Assembly (NCBI RefSeq): GCF_014193255.1
Contig: NZ_JACHZB010000005.1
Span: forward strand, 124,001 to 188,000
Origin: Rhizobium sp. BK196
GTDB taxonomy: Bacteria > Pseudomonadota > Alphaproteobacteria > Rhizobiales > Rhizobiaceae
Direction: 5' to 3'
Length of the DNA: 64,000 nt
The notes under the pieces were generated by a model. That model was not told where the DNA came from. It made no database searches and was given only the letters and a program-made list of their open reading frames with translations. A program made the position numbers and the translations under genes. Positions 1-9,064 of this stretch are shown in pieces. The first letter of the stretch is position 1. Each line of letters starts with the position of its first letter.

Positions 1-224
1 CGCACAGCCGAAACGCGGCCGGACCGCACGGCCTCGAAGAGCGGCAGGCGGCCCCCATGCAGAAGATTGTGGACCAGAGAAGAAATGAAGACCGTCTTGC
101 CGGAGCGGGAAAGGCCGGTGACGCCGAGCCGGATCGTCGGATTGACGAGACCGCTGGCGCGGTCTGCAAGATTGTCCAGCGCGATCAGCGCATCGTCAGC
201 AAAGGATGTCAGGCGTGGCGGCAA
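1..224 (-). CDS. YcjX-family P-loop ATPase (partial, N-terminal part only)
   Basis: The gene runs off the left edge, so only about the first 74 residues are visible. They contain a Walker A motif, GLSRSGKT, at residues 37-44, followed by an FISSLVHNLLHGGRLP-type stretch. This matches the start of the YcjX family, predicted GTP/ATP-binding proteins of unknown role that often sit beside a DUF697 membrane protein. No ATG lies in frame upstream. I chose a TTG at 224 because AGGGA sits seven bases before it and the encoded start (MPPRLTSFADDAL) fits the family. It follows the SixA-like gene on the same strand after about 87 bases, so the two may be co-transcribed. The family call is from memory of the conserved N-terminus. 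Confidence 0.75.
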   Translation of the reverse strand, partial: MPPRLTSFADDALIALDNLADRASGLVNPTIRLGVTGLSRSGKTVFISSLVHNLLHGGRLPLFEAVRSGRVSAV

Positions 225-310
225 ATCGGAATCCCTGATGGCACTGTCCGCAATATAGGCCCAACATATAGGAAACCGCCGTTGCCTGAAAAAGAAGCGG
301 CGGAAAAGCT

Positions 311-805
311 CTAATCGATGACGAAATCGATGAGACGCCAAGTTAAAGCGGAAGCATCATAATCGATGACCGCAAGACCCGATGTCGGGAAACCTGACGG
401 CAGAGAGTAGGCCATTGCTTCATGGCCGATCAGTGCCTGCAGGGCCTGTTCCATAGTCGGATTATGGCCGACGAGCATGACGGTGCCAACGTCCTGCGCG
501 TCGATGATTTCGAGATAAGTATCGACCGAGGCGTTGTAGAGCGTGTCGACGAAGCGCATGTCGAGCGTTTCGCCCATGGCCCGATGCATGGCTTCGGCGG
601 TGTCACGGCAGCGAATCGCGGTGGAACTGATCAGGACATCAGGACGGTAACCCTTGTCGGCGGCGCGGTCGGCGACGATCTCGGCATCGCCGTAACCCTT
701 CTGGTTCAGTGGGCGGTCGAAATCGCGCTGTCCCGGCTCGGCCCAGGCGGCTTCGGCATGACGCAGCAGGTAGATCCGGTGGGGTGGAGGCAGGAGGGCG
801 GCCAT
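311..805 (-). CDS. SixA-like phosphohistidine phosphatase (histidine phosphatase superfamily)
   Basis: A 164-residue protein with the branch-1 histidine phosphatase signature: LLRHAEAAW (catalytic His at about residue 16) near the start and VGHNPT in the C-terminal half. SixA-type enzymes remove phosphate from histidine in phosphotransfer proteins; the real substrate here is unknown. The open frame continues upstream to 928. I use the ATG at 805, directly before the conserved core, since the upstream extension has no family character. It precedes the YcjX-type gene on the same strand and is divergent from dksA. Confidence 0.8.
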   Translation of the reverse strand: MAALLPPPHRIYLLRHAEAAWAEPGQRDFDRPLNQKGYGDAEIVADRAADKGYRPDVLISSTAIRCRDTAEAMHRAMGETLDMRFVDTLYNASVDTYLEIIDAQDVGTVMLVGHNPTMEQALQALIGHEAMAYSLPSGFPTSGLAVIDYDASALTWRLIDFVID

Positions 806-1082
806 GGGCAAATCCAGCTTCGAACGGAGCCTTTTCAGTAGCGGTTGCAGTCCGGCAACGTCAACCGCCCACAGGCTTCCAAGGTCGCAAAAGCGAAGCT
901 CAAACACCGCGTTTTGAAAGCGAAGCAAAAATCGCTATTCGGAATAACGATGCGAAAATAGTCTGTTAGCTTAAATTTATGACAGATTTAAAAATCTGTT
1001 TGCCTGTCTTATTTGGCTTGAATCGCGGATAGCCCTTGGGATATACACCCGGCCAGATGAGATGTTCTTCAGGAGAATCGCG
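806..1082. other. Divergent intergenic region between sixA-like gene and dksA
   Basis: This 277-base stretch must hold promoters for both divergent genes. It is more AT-rich near 940-1010 than its surroundings and contains a perfect 18-bp palindrome (listed separately). I see no convincing coding sequence in it. Confidence 0.6.
982..999. promoter_or_regulatory. Perfect 18-bp palindrome upstream of dksA
   Basis: ACAGATTT at 982-989 is followed by AA and its exact reverse complement AAATCTGT at 992-999. It lies about 84 bases before the dksA start. It could be a regulator binding site or a small hairpin. There is no long T-run after it, so a terminator is less likely. Confidence 0.4.
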
Positions 1083-1502
1083 TTGAGTGAGAAGATCGAT
1101 CTTAGCAATTATGTACCCTCGGAAGACGAGGAGTTCATGAATACGAACCAGCGCGCTTACTTCAGAGCCAAGCTGGTTGCCTGGAAAAACGATATCCTTA
1201 GAGAAGCGCGCGAAACACTCGACCATCTGGCTGAGGAAAGCGCAAACCACCCCGATCTCGCAGACCGTGCATCCTCTGAAACCGACCGGGCGATCGAACT
1301 TCGCGCCCGCGACCGACAGAGAAAGCTGATCTCCAAGATCGACGCAGCCCTGCAGCGTATTGAAGATGGCACTTACGGCTACTGCGAGGAAACCGGCGAA
1401 CCAATCGGCCTGAAACGCCTCGACGCCCGCCCGATCGCCACGCTGTCGATCGAAGCGCAGGAACGCCACGAGCGCCGCGAAAAGGTTTACCGGGACGAAT
1501 AA
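1083..1502 (+). CDS. dksA: DksA/TraR-family transcription factor with degenerate zinc finger
   Basis: DksA binds RNA polymerase through the secondary channel and, with ppGpp, adjusts transcription of rRNA and amino-acid genes. The 139-residue product has the long coiled-coil with the tip motif DLADRA (D58-x-x-D61-x-A63), then the globular finger region. Only the first of the four usual zinc cysteines remains: C101, with T104, S122 and A125 at the other positions. Such one-cysteine DksA proteins are known in alphaproteobacteria and in Pseudomonas DksA2. I place the start at TTG 1083, nine bases after AGGAG. An in-frame ATG at 1062 would add seven residues without family support. A strong terminator follows. 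Confidence 0.92.
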   Translation: MSEKIDLSNYVPSEDEEFMNTNQRAYFRAKLVAWKNDILREARETLDHLAEESANHPDLADRASSETDRAIELRARDRQRKLISKIDAALQRIEDGTYGYCEETGEPIGLKRLDARPIATLSIEAQERHERREKVYRDE

Positions 1503-1537
1503 TCGCTCCCGGAATAATCACTTCCCAGATGGAAATG

Positions 1538-1572
1538 AAAAGGCACCCCGAGACGATCGCGGTGCCTTTTTG
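1538..1572 (+). terminator. Rho-independent terminator after dksA
   Basis: AAAAGGCACC pairs with GGTGCCTTTT across a 12-base loop, ending in a T-run at 1567-1571. It lies 35 bases after the dksA stop. Confidence 0.85.
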
Positions 1573-1628
1573 TTTTGGCGGTTCTTGCTCCGGATCATAC
1601 GACCCCAGCTTTTACTTGTCCCGCCCGC

Positions 1629-2720
1629 TCACTTGTCACGATTGACGCTCATTTCGCCGAAGATGCGGGCAACTTCCTTCTGAAGGGCGGCATCCGCACC
1701 TGTGATCGGCGCCATTTCGGGATCACGGCGCGGCATTGAGCCAGACTGATGGGAGCCGGACTGAGGGGAGCCGGACTGCGAAGAACCGGGCTGCGAGGCA
1801 GGGCGAGCCTGCTGGGTATTGGGTGAGGGAACCACGCGCTCGGCGGCAGGATTGGCTGAAATTTCTTCATCGAGGATGCGCTGGAAATCGCGGCGAATGT
1901 CGGCTGACTGCAAACCGCCGTCTTCCGTTGCGACACGGGGGACGTGCGAAACGGCGGAAACGCTCTGGGCCGGTGCGGATACCTGCGGTTCGATGCGCTG
2001 CTGCGGCAGCACGCGCTGACGGGCTGCATCGAGAATATCGGCGGCGTTGGCCGCGTCCTGCACGGGGGCGGGGCGTTCGGGCTGCCACGGCTGAATCGGC
2101 ACCGGGCGCTGTGGATCGCCACGTTCGGCCGTGAGCGTCGGAATCGGGTTCGGCTGGACGGGTGCCTGCTGAGCGAACGTCTGCTGCTGGCTGGCCATCG
2201 GCGGGGCGACGGCCGGAGTGACCGGCACTTCGGTCCGATGACGGACGGGCTCGGCCGGTGGCGCGATGACCGGAGCGGGCTCCGGCCTGTGGGTTTCGAA
2301 ATCGGATTCACCGGTTCTGGCCACAGGCGGTGCGACCGGTTTTGGCCGTGGTTGCGGGGCAGGCGGCGGCTGGATGAGCGCGCGTTCTTCGGCCTGCAGC
2401 GGACGGAACTCGCCTGCCATTTCCGTCTCCTGCTCCGGCAGAATGCGGCTTTCGATGACGATGTCGGTCGGACCGCCGATCATGACGAGGTGTTCGACAT
2501 TGTCGCGGCGCACGAGCACGAGACGGCGACGGGCATCGACGGCTGCTGCATCGAGCACCTGAAGGCGCGGCTGGCGGTTGCGCCCGCCGCGAACGAAGGG
2601 CGAGGGCGCACGGTTGCGCAGGAACCAGAGAATGGCGATGAGCAGGATGAGCGCAATACCAACGCCGCCGGCGGCAAGCAGGAAGCGGCTACCGTAAGCT
2701 CCTACAACATCATCGAACAT
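1629..2720 (-). CDS. FliO-family-like membrane protein with long Pro/Gln/Ser-rich tail
   Basis: A 363-residue protein with one N-terminal membrane helix (about residues 10-33), then a basic segment and a compact domain with VLVRRDNVEHLVMIGG, which resembles the FliO domain. FliO assists assembly of the flagellar export gate at the inner membrane. The remaining 230 residues are low-complexity and rich in Pro, Gln and Ala, with a run of near-repeats of the type QSGSxQSGS close to the C-terminus (DNA about 1738-1797). I prefer ATG 2720 over ATG 2735 because GGAG precedes it at good spacing. No other flagellar genes are in the window, so the flagellar role is an inference from the domain. It is divergent from cckA. 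Confidence 0.6.
   Translation of the reverse strand: MFDDVVGAYGSRFLLAAGGVGIALILLIAILWFLRNRAPSPFVRGGRNRQPRLQVLDAAAVDARRRLVLVRRDNVEHLVMIGGPTDIVIESRILPEQETEMAGEFRPLQAEERALIQPPPAPQPRPKPVAPPVARTGESDFETHRPEPAPVIAPPAEPVRHRTEVPVTPAVAPPMASQQQTFAQQAPVQPNPIPTLTAERGDPQRPVPIQPWQPERPAPVQDAANAADILDAARQRVLPQQRIEPQVSAPAQSVSAVSHVPRVATEDGGLQSADIRRDFQRILDEEISANPAAERVVPSPNTQQARPASQPGSSQSGSPQSGSHQSGSMPRRDPEMAPITGADAALQKEVARIFGEMSVNRDK
1738..1797. repeat. Short degenerate tandem repeat inside the FliO-like gene
   Basis: About four imperfect copies of a 15-base unit related to gggagccggactgag encode repeated Q-S-G-S-type residues in the protein tail. Such a tract could vary in copy number between strains. Confidence 0.55.
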
Positions 2721-3006
2721 AGGCACGCACTCCATTTCGCATTATGGCACAAGAGACGACTTTTCCGTTTCTTAGGCAAGAGCCGCCGGCTCTGTCCAGG
2801 CACCAACGAAGGCCTTTTCGTGTCATGCAACTTATTTGGCCGGGCGAGCTTAGAGGCAAACTGGCGCGTTTGCCTGTGAATTCAAGCAGTCTGACGAAAG
2901 CTGGTGTTTTTGCGGGCGCAGCAAGTTGATAAGAAGGAAAGACTGCCTGATTCCTGTTTCGTAGCGGCATTGCGAGCGCGGCAGGAAGGGCTTATGCGAG
3001 GAATAG
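2721..3006. other. Divergent intergenic region upstream of cckA
   Basis: This 286-base stretch has two short inverted repeats: AGAGCC-GCC-GGCTCT near 2780-2794, and AGGCAAAC / GTTTGCCT at 2854-2861 and 2868-2875. Neither is followed by a T-run. I found no convincing CtrA-type TTAA-N7-TTAA site by eye. GAGGA precedes the cckA start. Confidence 0.45.
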
Positions 3007-5610
3007 ATGACGAAATCGCGTCAGGTCGACGACTATAACGCACCGCTCGTGGATCATGGGGGGCGTTCCGGCACGGCGATACGCATCATTCTGCTGGCGA
3101 TCGTTCTGATCGCGGCGGCGGCAGGCTTCGTCTTCTTCAAGGATTCCCTCGGCAACGAGCTGGTCCTCGGCTGTCTCGGCGTTCTCGCCATGGTCGGCAT
3201 CTTCTTCCTCGTCTCCTCGGTCATCGGTTTCATCGAGGTCATGCCGCAGCGCCAGTCAGACAGTCTGGCGCGTGCTTTTCTCAACAGCCATCCCGACGGA
3301 ACGCTGATAACAGACGAGAAGGGCCGCATCGTTTATGCCAATGCCGCCTATGGCGCATTGACCGGCGCACGCAAGGCAACTGAAGTGCAGACACTCGAGA
3401 CGCTGCTGTCGCGCCACCGGGAATCGAACGAGGCGCTCTATCGGCTGGTGAACGGCCTGCGCGAGGGCCGGGAAGGCCGCGAGGAATTCCGCCTCCTACG
3501 TGCCGTCGGGCCTGGAAGCAGCGCCGGCGCCCACTGGTATCGCCTGAAGGCGCGGCAGCTGACACCCGAAGAAGGCGGCAACAAGCCGCTGCAGATCTGG
3601 CAGATCACCGACATCACCGCCGAGCGCGAGGACCAGGAACGCTTCTTCAAAGAGCTGCAGAACGCCATCGATTATCTTGACCATGCTCCGGCCGGTTTCT
3701 TCTCAGCCGGACGCAAGGGTGAGATTTTCTACCTGAACGCAACGCTAGCAGAATGGCTGGGTCTCGACCTCACCAAATTCATGCCGGGCTCGATGACTAT
3801 CGGAGATCTCGTCGCGGGCGAGGGGTTGGCGCTGATCCAGTCGGTACAGGCCGAGCCGGGTCTGAAGAAGACCGTCACACTCGAGCTTGACCTGCGCAAA
3901 TCAAACGGCCAGAGCCTGCCGGTCCAGATCATCCACCGCGTCACCTCCATGCGTGACGGGGCGCCGGGCGAGAGCCGGACGATCGTGCTGACGCGCGACA
4001 AGGACGGCGAGAACGGCCAGTCGGCTTCGGCGGCCGCCATGCGCTTTACCCGCTTCTTCAATAATACGCCGATGGCGATTGCCTCCGTCGACGGCAATGG
4101 CAAGATCCTGCGCACCAATGCACCGTTCCTGAAACTCTTTTCCAATATCGTCTCGCGTGACGATCTGGAGCGCGGCGCGCTTCTGGAAACGATCGTGCAG
4201 GAGAGCGACCGGCCACAGATTGCCGCAGCGCTGGCCGCCGCAAAGGACCGACAAGGCGATATCGCGCCGATCGATTCCCGCACGCCGACCGACGAGGCGC
4301 GGTTCTTCCGCTTCTATGTGAATGCCGTCATCGATCAGTCCGACGAGGCGCCGGAAGAGGCTGCCATCGTCTATGCGGTCGAAGTGACCGAGCAGAAGGC
4401 GCTCGAAGCGCAGATGGCGCAGACACAGAAGATGAATGCGGTCGGCACGCTTGCCGGGGGCATCGCTCATGATTTCAACAATGTGCTGACGGCGATCCTG
4501 CTCTCTTCCGACCATCTGCTCCTGCAGGCGCGACCTGCCGATGCAAGCTTCGCCGATCTGATAGAGATCAAGCGCAACGCCAATCGCGCGGCAGTGCTTG
4601 TGCGCCAGCTTCTCGCCTTCTCGCGCAAGCAGACGATGAGGCCGACGGTGATGAACCTGACCGATGTCGTCGGCGATCTGCGCATGCTCGTCGACCGGCT
4701 GATTTCGGGTACCAACGTCAAACTCGACGTCGAATACGGTCGCGATCTCTGGCCTGTTAAAACCGATCTTTCGCAATTCGAGCAGGTGCTGATCAATCTC
4801 TGCGTCAATGCGCGCGACGCCATGCCCCAGGGCGGCACGCTGACGCTGCGAACGCGTAACTTGCCGGCCGCCGAAGTCGCCGCCTTCAACTACTCCTACA
4901 TGCCGCATGAGGACATGGTGCTGGTGGAAGTGACCGATACCGGCACCGGTATTGCGCCCGAGATCATGGACAAGATCTTCGAGCCTTTCTTCACGACGAA
5001 AGAAGTGGGCAAGGGTACCGGTCTCGGCCTCGCCATGGTCTACGGCATCGTCAAGCAATCCGGTGGTTATATCCAGCCGGAATCGGAAGTCGGCAAGGGC
5101 ACGACCTTCCGCATCTTCCTGCCGCGCCATATCGTCGAACCGGCGGTGGCTGCCGAAGCGGAAGCCGCCGATCAGGCCGTTGCGGCCGGCGGTGCGCAGA
5201 TTGTGGAACTCGTCCAGCCGAAGCAGCCGGAAGACCTGACAGGCTCAGCCGTCATCCTGCTCGTCGAGGACGAAGAAGCGGTGCGGCGAGGCGGCAAGCG
5301 CATGCTGGAGACGCGCGGCTATACGGTCCATGAGGCGGGCTCTGGCGTCGAGGCCCTCGAGATCATGGAAGAGCTGGAAGGCAAGGTGGACATCGTCGTC
5401 TCCGACGTGGTGATGCCTGAAATGGACGGGCCGTCTTTGCTGCGCGAGTTGCGCAAGAACTATCCGGACCTGAAGTTCATTTTCGTGTCAGGCTATGCCG
5501 AGGACGCATTCGCCCGCAACCTGCCGCCGGAAGCGAAGTTCGGCTTCCTGCCGAAGCCGTTCTCGCTGAAGCAGCTGGCTGTGGTGGTGAAAGAGACGCT
5601 GGATAGTTGA
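3007..5610 (+). CDS. cckA: Cell-cycle hybrid histidine kinase CckA
   Basis: CckA feeds phosphate through ChpT to CtrA and CpdR, controlling replication and division in alphaproteobacteria. The 867-residue protein has two N-terminal membrane helices (about 24-45 and 51-78) and three PAS-like segments (about 85-200, 215-330 and 345-465). A HisKA box [10 protein letters not shown] follows, with phosphorylated H488. The ATPase domain has its N box ([10 protein letters not shown]), DTGTGIAP and [13 protein letters not shown]-terminal receiver carries D800 in [12 protein letters not shown]. The ATG at 3007 follows GAGGA by six bases. It is convergent with psuG. Confidence 0.95.
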   Translation: MTKSRQVDDYNAPLVDHGGRSGTAIRIILLAIVLIAAAAGFVFFKDSLGNELVLGCLGVLAMVGIFFLVSSVIGFIEVMPQRQSDSLARAFLNSHPDGTLITDEKGRIVYANAAYGALTGARKATEVQTLETLLSRHRESNEALYRLVNGLREGREGREEFRLLRAVGPGSSAGAHWYRLKARQLTPEEGGNKPLQIWQITDITAEREDQERFFKELQNAIDYLDHAPAGFFSAGRKGEIFYLNATLAEWLGLDLTKFMPGSMTIGDLVAGEGLALIQSVQAEPGLKKTVTLELDLRKSNGQSLPVQIIHRVTSMRDGAPGESRTIVLTRDKDGENGQSASAAAMRFTRFFNNTPMAIASVDGNGKILRTNAPFLKLFSNIVSRDDLERGALLETIVQESDRPQIAAALAAAKDRQGDIAPIDSRTPTDEARFFRFYVNAVIDQSDEAPEEAAIVYAVEVTEQKALEAQMAQTQKMNAVGTLAGGIAHDFNNVLTAILLSSDHLLLQARPADASFADLIEIKRNANRAAVLVRQLLAFSRKQTMRPTVMNLTDVVGDLRMLVDRLISGTNVKLDVEYGRDLWPVKTDLSQFEQVLINLCVNARDAMPQGGTLTLRTRNLPAAEVAAFNYSYMPHEDMVLVEVTDTGTGIAPEIMDKIFEPFFTTKEVGKGTGLGLAMVYGIVKQSGGYIQPESEVGKGTTFRIFLPRHIVEPAVAAEAEAADQAVAAGGAQIVELVQPKQPEDLTGSAVILLVEDEEAVRRGGKRMLETRGYTVHEAGSGVEALEIMEELEGKVDIVVSDVVMPEMDGPSLLRELRKNYPDLKFIFVSGYAEDAFARNLPPEAKFGFLPKPFSLKQLAVVVKETLDS

Positions 5611-5620
5611 TATGATTAAT

Positions 5621-5635
5621 GGGCGCTGTGCGCCC
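5621..5635. terminator. GC-rich hairpin between convergent cckA and psuG
   Basis: GGGCGC and GCGCCC pair across a TGT loop 10 bases after the cckA stop. There is no T-run, so termination is only a suggestion from the position. Confidence 0.35.
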
Positions 5636-5688
5636 CTTAAGCCATTCCGCGATGGATCTCGTTGGCGGTGCCGGCGCCAGATGTTGGC

Positions 5689-6615
5689 TTACTCGCCAAG
5701 CGCCACGGCAATCTCCGCTGCAAGCCGCGCGTTGTTCTCCACAAGCGCAATATTCGTCTTCAGGCTTTGGCCATCCGTAAGATCGAAGATCGTGCTCAGC
5801 AGGTAAGGTGTTACCGCCTTGCCGGTAACTTCATCGCGCTCGGCGCTGTCGAGGGCGCGTTCGATATAGATTTCCATTTCCTCGCGAGCGATCTCGTCGG
5901 CTTCCGGCACCGGGTTGGCAATCAGCATGCCGCCATCGATGCCGAGCTGTTCGCGCGTCGTCTGGAAGTTGGCGATCGCGGCTGGGCTGTTCAGCGTCAG
6001 CGGGCTGCGGATACCCGAGGAGCGCGACCAGAACGCCGGGAATTCATCGCTTTCATAGGTGACGACGGGCACACCGCGGGTTTCCAGCACTTCCAGCGTT
6101 TTCGGAATATCGAGGATCGCCTTGGCGCCGGCGCAGACCACGATGACGCCGGTGCGGGCCAGTTCTTCCAGATCGGCGGAGATATCGAAAGTTTCTTCGG
6201 CGCCGCGATGCACGCCGCCGATGCCGCCGGTCGCGAAGACCTTGATGCCGGCGCGAGCTGCCGCGATCATCGTGGCGGCAACGGTCGTCGCGCCGGTGCG
6301 ACGCTCGGCGATCGCGAAGGCGAGATCGGCGCGCGACACCTTCAAGACATCCGTCGCCCGGGCGAGCTGCTCAAGCTCAGCGGCTTCGAGGCCGACATGC
6401 AGAGTGCCGTGGATGACGGCGATGGTGGCGGGAACCGCCCCCTGATCGCGAATGATCGATTCGACGCTGCGCGCCATCTCGATATTACCGGGATAGGGCA
6501 TGCCGTGGGTGATGATGGTCGATTCGAGCGCCACGATCGGGGCGCCGCGCTGCTTGGCGGCGGCCACTTCCTTGGAATAGGAGATCGGCAGGAGGGGCGA
6601 GATAGGTTTGGTCAT
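5689..6615 (-). CDS. psuG: Pseudouridine-5'-phosphate glycosidase
   Basis: PsuG cleaves the C-C glycosidic bond of pseudouridine 5'-phosphate to uracil and ribose 5-phosphate. The 308-residue protein matches the IndA/YeiN family: ALESTIITHGMPYP with a Glu at residue 31, FATGGIGGVHRGAE in the middle, and a Lys at about 165 in VVCAGAKAILD. These fit the catalytic Glu31, Asp149 and Lys166 reported for the E. coli enzyme. It lies 30 bases after the PfkB-type kinase gene on the same strand, the usual psuK-psuG pairing. Confidence 0.93.
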   Translation of the reverse strand: MTKPISPLLPISYSKEVAAAKQRGAPIVALESTIITHGMPYPGNIEMARSVESIIRDQGAVPATIAVIHGTLHVGLEAAELEQLARATDVLKVSRADLAFAIAERRTGATTVAATMIAAARAGIKVFATGGIGGVHRGAEETFDISADLEELARTGVIVVCAGAKAILDIPKTLEVLETRGVPVVTYESDEFPAFWSRSSGIRSPLTLNSPAAIANFQTTREQLGIDGGMLIANPVPEADEIAREEMEIYIERALDSAERDEVTGKAVTPYLLSTIFDLTDGQSLKTNIALVENNARLAAEIAVALGE

Positions 6616-6645
6616 GGTCCGTATCCGTTTATCGATGTTGCCGCT

Positions 6646-7590
6646 TCATTGCAGAATTCTCGCCGCCGGGACAAGCGAAAGCATGTCGCGAAGAAGGTCC
6701 GACGCGAGATTTTCGTTCACCGCATGCCGCGACTGGACGGTGAGGGCTGCTGCCGCCGCGCCATGGCGGACCGCTTCTTCGAGCGGATGGCCGTGCATCA
6801 AAGCAGACAGTGTGCCCGCCGCAAGCGAATCTCCCGCACCGGTGACATCGGCCACCTCATCAGAGATCGGCGGCTGCAGGAGAAGTGCGCGACCGTTCTT
6901 GAAGGCGACAAGCTCGCGCTGGCCGCGGGTGACGACCGCGCCGCTAACGCCGATGTCACCGAGCAGCGACGGCCACCCGGCAGCATTGTCCGGCCGCTTG
7001 CCAGTGAGGGCTGCAGCCTCGGCCTCATTCATGAAGAGATAGTCGATACCTTCCAGGCAGGGCAGGAGGCGCACCACCTTGGCCGGTGAAATGGCGATTG
7101 CCGCCACCGGCTTGCCGAGCGCCTTGGCCCTTGCGACGATCGCAGCTGCCGTGTCCTCGGGCAGGTTGGCGTCGAAGAGGATGAAATCGGTGGCAGCGAA
7201 GGCATCGCGCACCCAGCGGATCGACAGCCGCCGCGGCACGAAGAAGCGGTAAAGCTCCATATCCGCCAACGCGATGACGAGATTGCCGTCCTTCTCAATG
7301 ATCGCCGTATAGCTCGGCGTCTTGCGGTCGAGGAAGACGAAGGGGCGGTCGTTAATTCCGGCAATATCGGCCGCCTCGCTCACCATCTCGCCGATCGGAT
7401 CGCCGCCACGCGGCGAAATCATCGTCACCTCGAAGCCGAGCCGGGCGAGATTGCGCGCCGCATTAAAGCCGCCGCCGCCCGGTTCTTCGAACCAGGTTCC
7501 GGGGTTGCTGGCGCCCGGCGCCGTCTCGCCGGCAATGCGGCCGCGGCGATCGATATGGGCACCGCCGAGAACAAGAATCTTGCCGCTCAT
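6646..7590 (-). CDS. psuK: PfkB-family sugar kinase, probable pseudouridine kinase
   Basis: A 314-residue ribokinase-fold protein. It begins with an ILVLGGAHIDRRG strand-loop, has GGGGFNAARNLARLG for sugar binding, NEAEA (188-192), and the anion-hole/catalytic signature VTGAGDSLAAG (GAGD at 251-254). PfkB kinases phosphorylate many sugars and nucleosides. The adjoining psuG strongly suggests pseudouridine, giving the phosphate that PsuG then cleaves. No dedicated nucleoside transporter is next to the pair. It is divergent from recA across about 230 bases. Confidence 0.88.
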   Translation of the reverse strand: MSGKILVLGGAHIDRRGRIAGETAPGASNPGTWFEEPGGGGFNAARNLARLGFEVTMISPRGGDPIGEMVSEAADIAGINDRPFVFLDRKTPSYTAIIEKDGNLVIALADMELYRFFVPRRLSIRWVRDAFAATDFILFDANLPEDTAAAIVARAKALGKPVAAIAISPAKVVRLLPCLEGIDYLFMNEAEAAALTGKRPDNAAGWPSLLGDIGVSGAVVTRGQRELVAFKNGRALLLQPPISDEVADVTGAGDSLAAGTLSALMHGHPLEEAVRHGAAAAALTVQSRHAVNENLASDLLRDMLSLVPAARILQ

Positions 7591-7745
7591 TTCTGCACCC
7601 CCGAAGCGAATCGAATGGAGGCCAAAGCGGCCTCGTTAATCGCGCAGAGCAGACTAAGCCGTTGCTTTACATCGATAAGACAAAAATAGAACACGGGCCG
7701 TTTTACCTTTTTCTTTCAATTATTTGCAACCCCATTGCGAAATAA

Positions 7746-7760
7746 GAACAAATGGGGTAC
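7746..7760 (+). promoter_or_regulatory. LexA (SOS) operator of recA
   Basis: GAAC at 7746-7749, seven bases, then GTAC at 7757-7760. GAAC-N7-GTAC is the operator defined by mutational work on Rhizobium etli recA and is a variant of the alphaproteobacterial LexA box. It sits 60 bases before the recA start, where it would block the promoter until DNA damage inactivates LexA. Confidence 0.85.
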
Positions 7761-7819
7761 AAACTTCGCATCAGCGGCGACATTGCTAGAGCAGCGTCAA
7801 TAACCTAAAGGTGGATCGA

Positions 7820-8908
<1,089 letters not shown>

Positions 8909-8940
8909 TTTTCGCCTCTACCGTTGAAGCAGATTTCCTG

Positions 8941-8980
8941 CCGGCCGCATTCCCTCACGAGAATGCGGCCGGTTTTGTTT
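8941..8980 (+). terminator. Strong terminator after recA
   Basis: A perfect 12-bp stem (8941-8952 with 8961-8972) with an 8-base loop, followed by TTTTGTTT. It lies 32 bases after the recA stop. Confidence 0.92.
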
Positions 8981-9064
8981 GTTCGCTGGACAGTGGCTAG
9001 GTCGAACGATAAAAGCCGATGGATTTAATTTTACCTGCCTGCAGGCAGCATCGAAGGGCATGAA

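Noticed and set aside
2780..2875. Two inverted repeats in the cckA upstream region as terminators or operators
   Set aside because: Short, no T-run, different sequences, and no repeated half-site, so no function can be supported beyond noting them.
1944..2879. 311-residue plus-strand frame opposite the FliO-like gene
   Set aside because: Overlaps the FliO-like coding region and its promoter, has Arg/Gly-rich shadow composition and no ribosome site.
3901..5130. 409-residue minus-strand frame opposite cckA
   Set aside because: Shadow of cckA; His/Asp/Arg-rich and without motifs.
5662..7089. 475-residue plus-strand frame opposite psuG and psuK
   Set aside because: Antisense to two well-recognised genes; composition is typical of an antisense frame and there is no ribosome site or motif.
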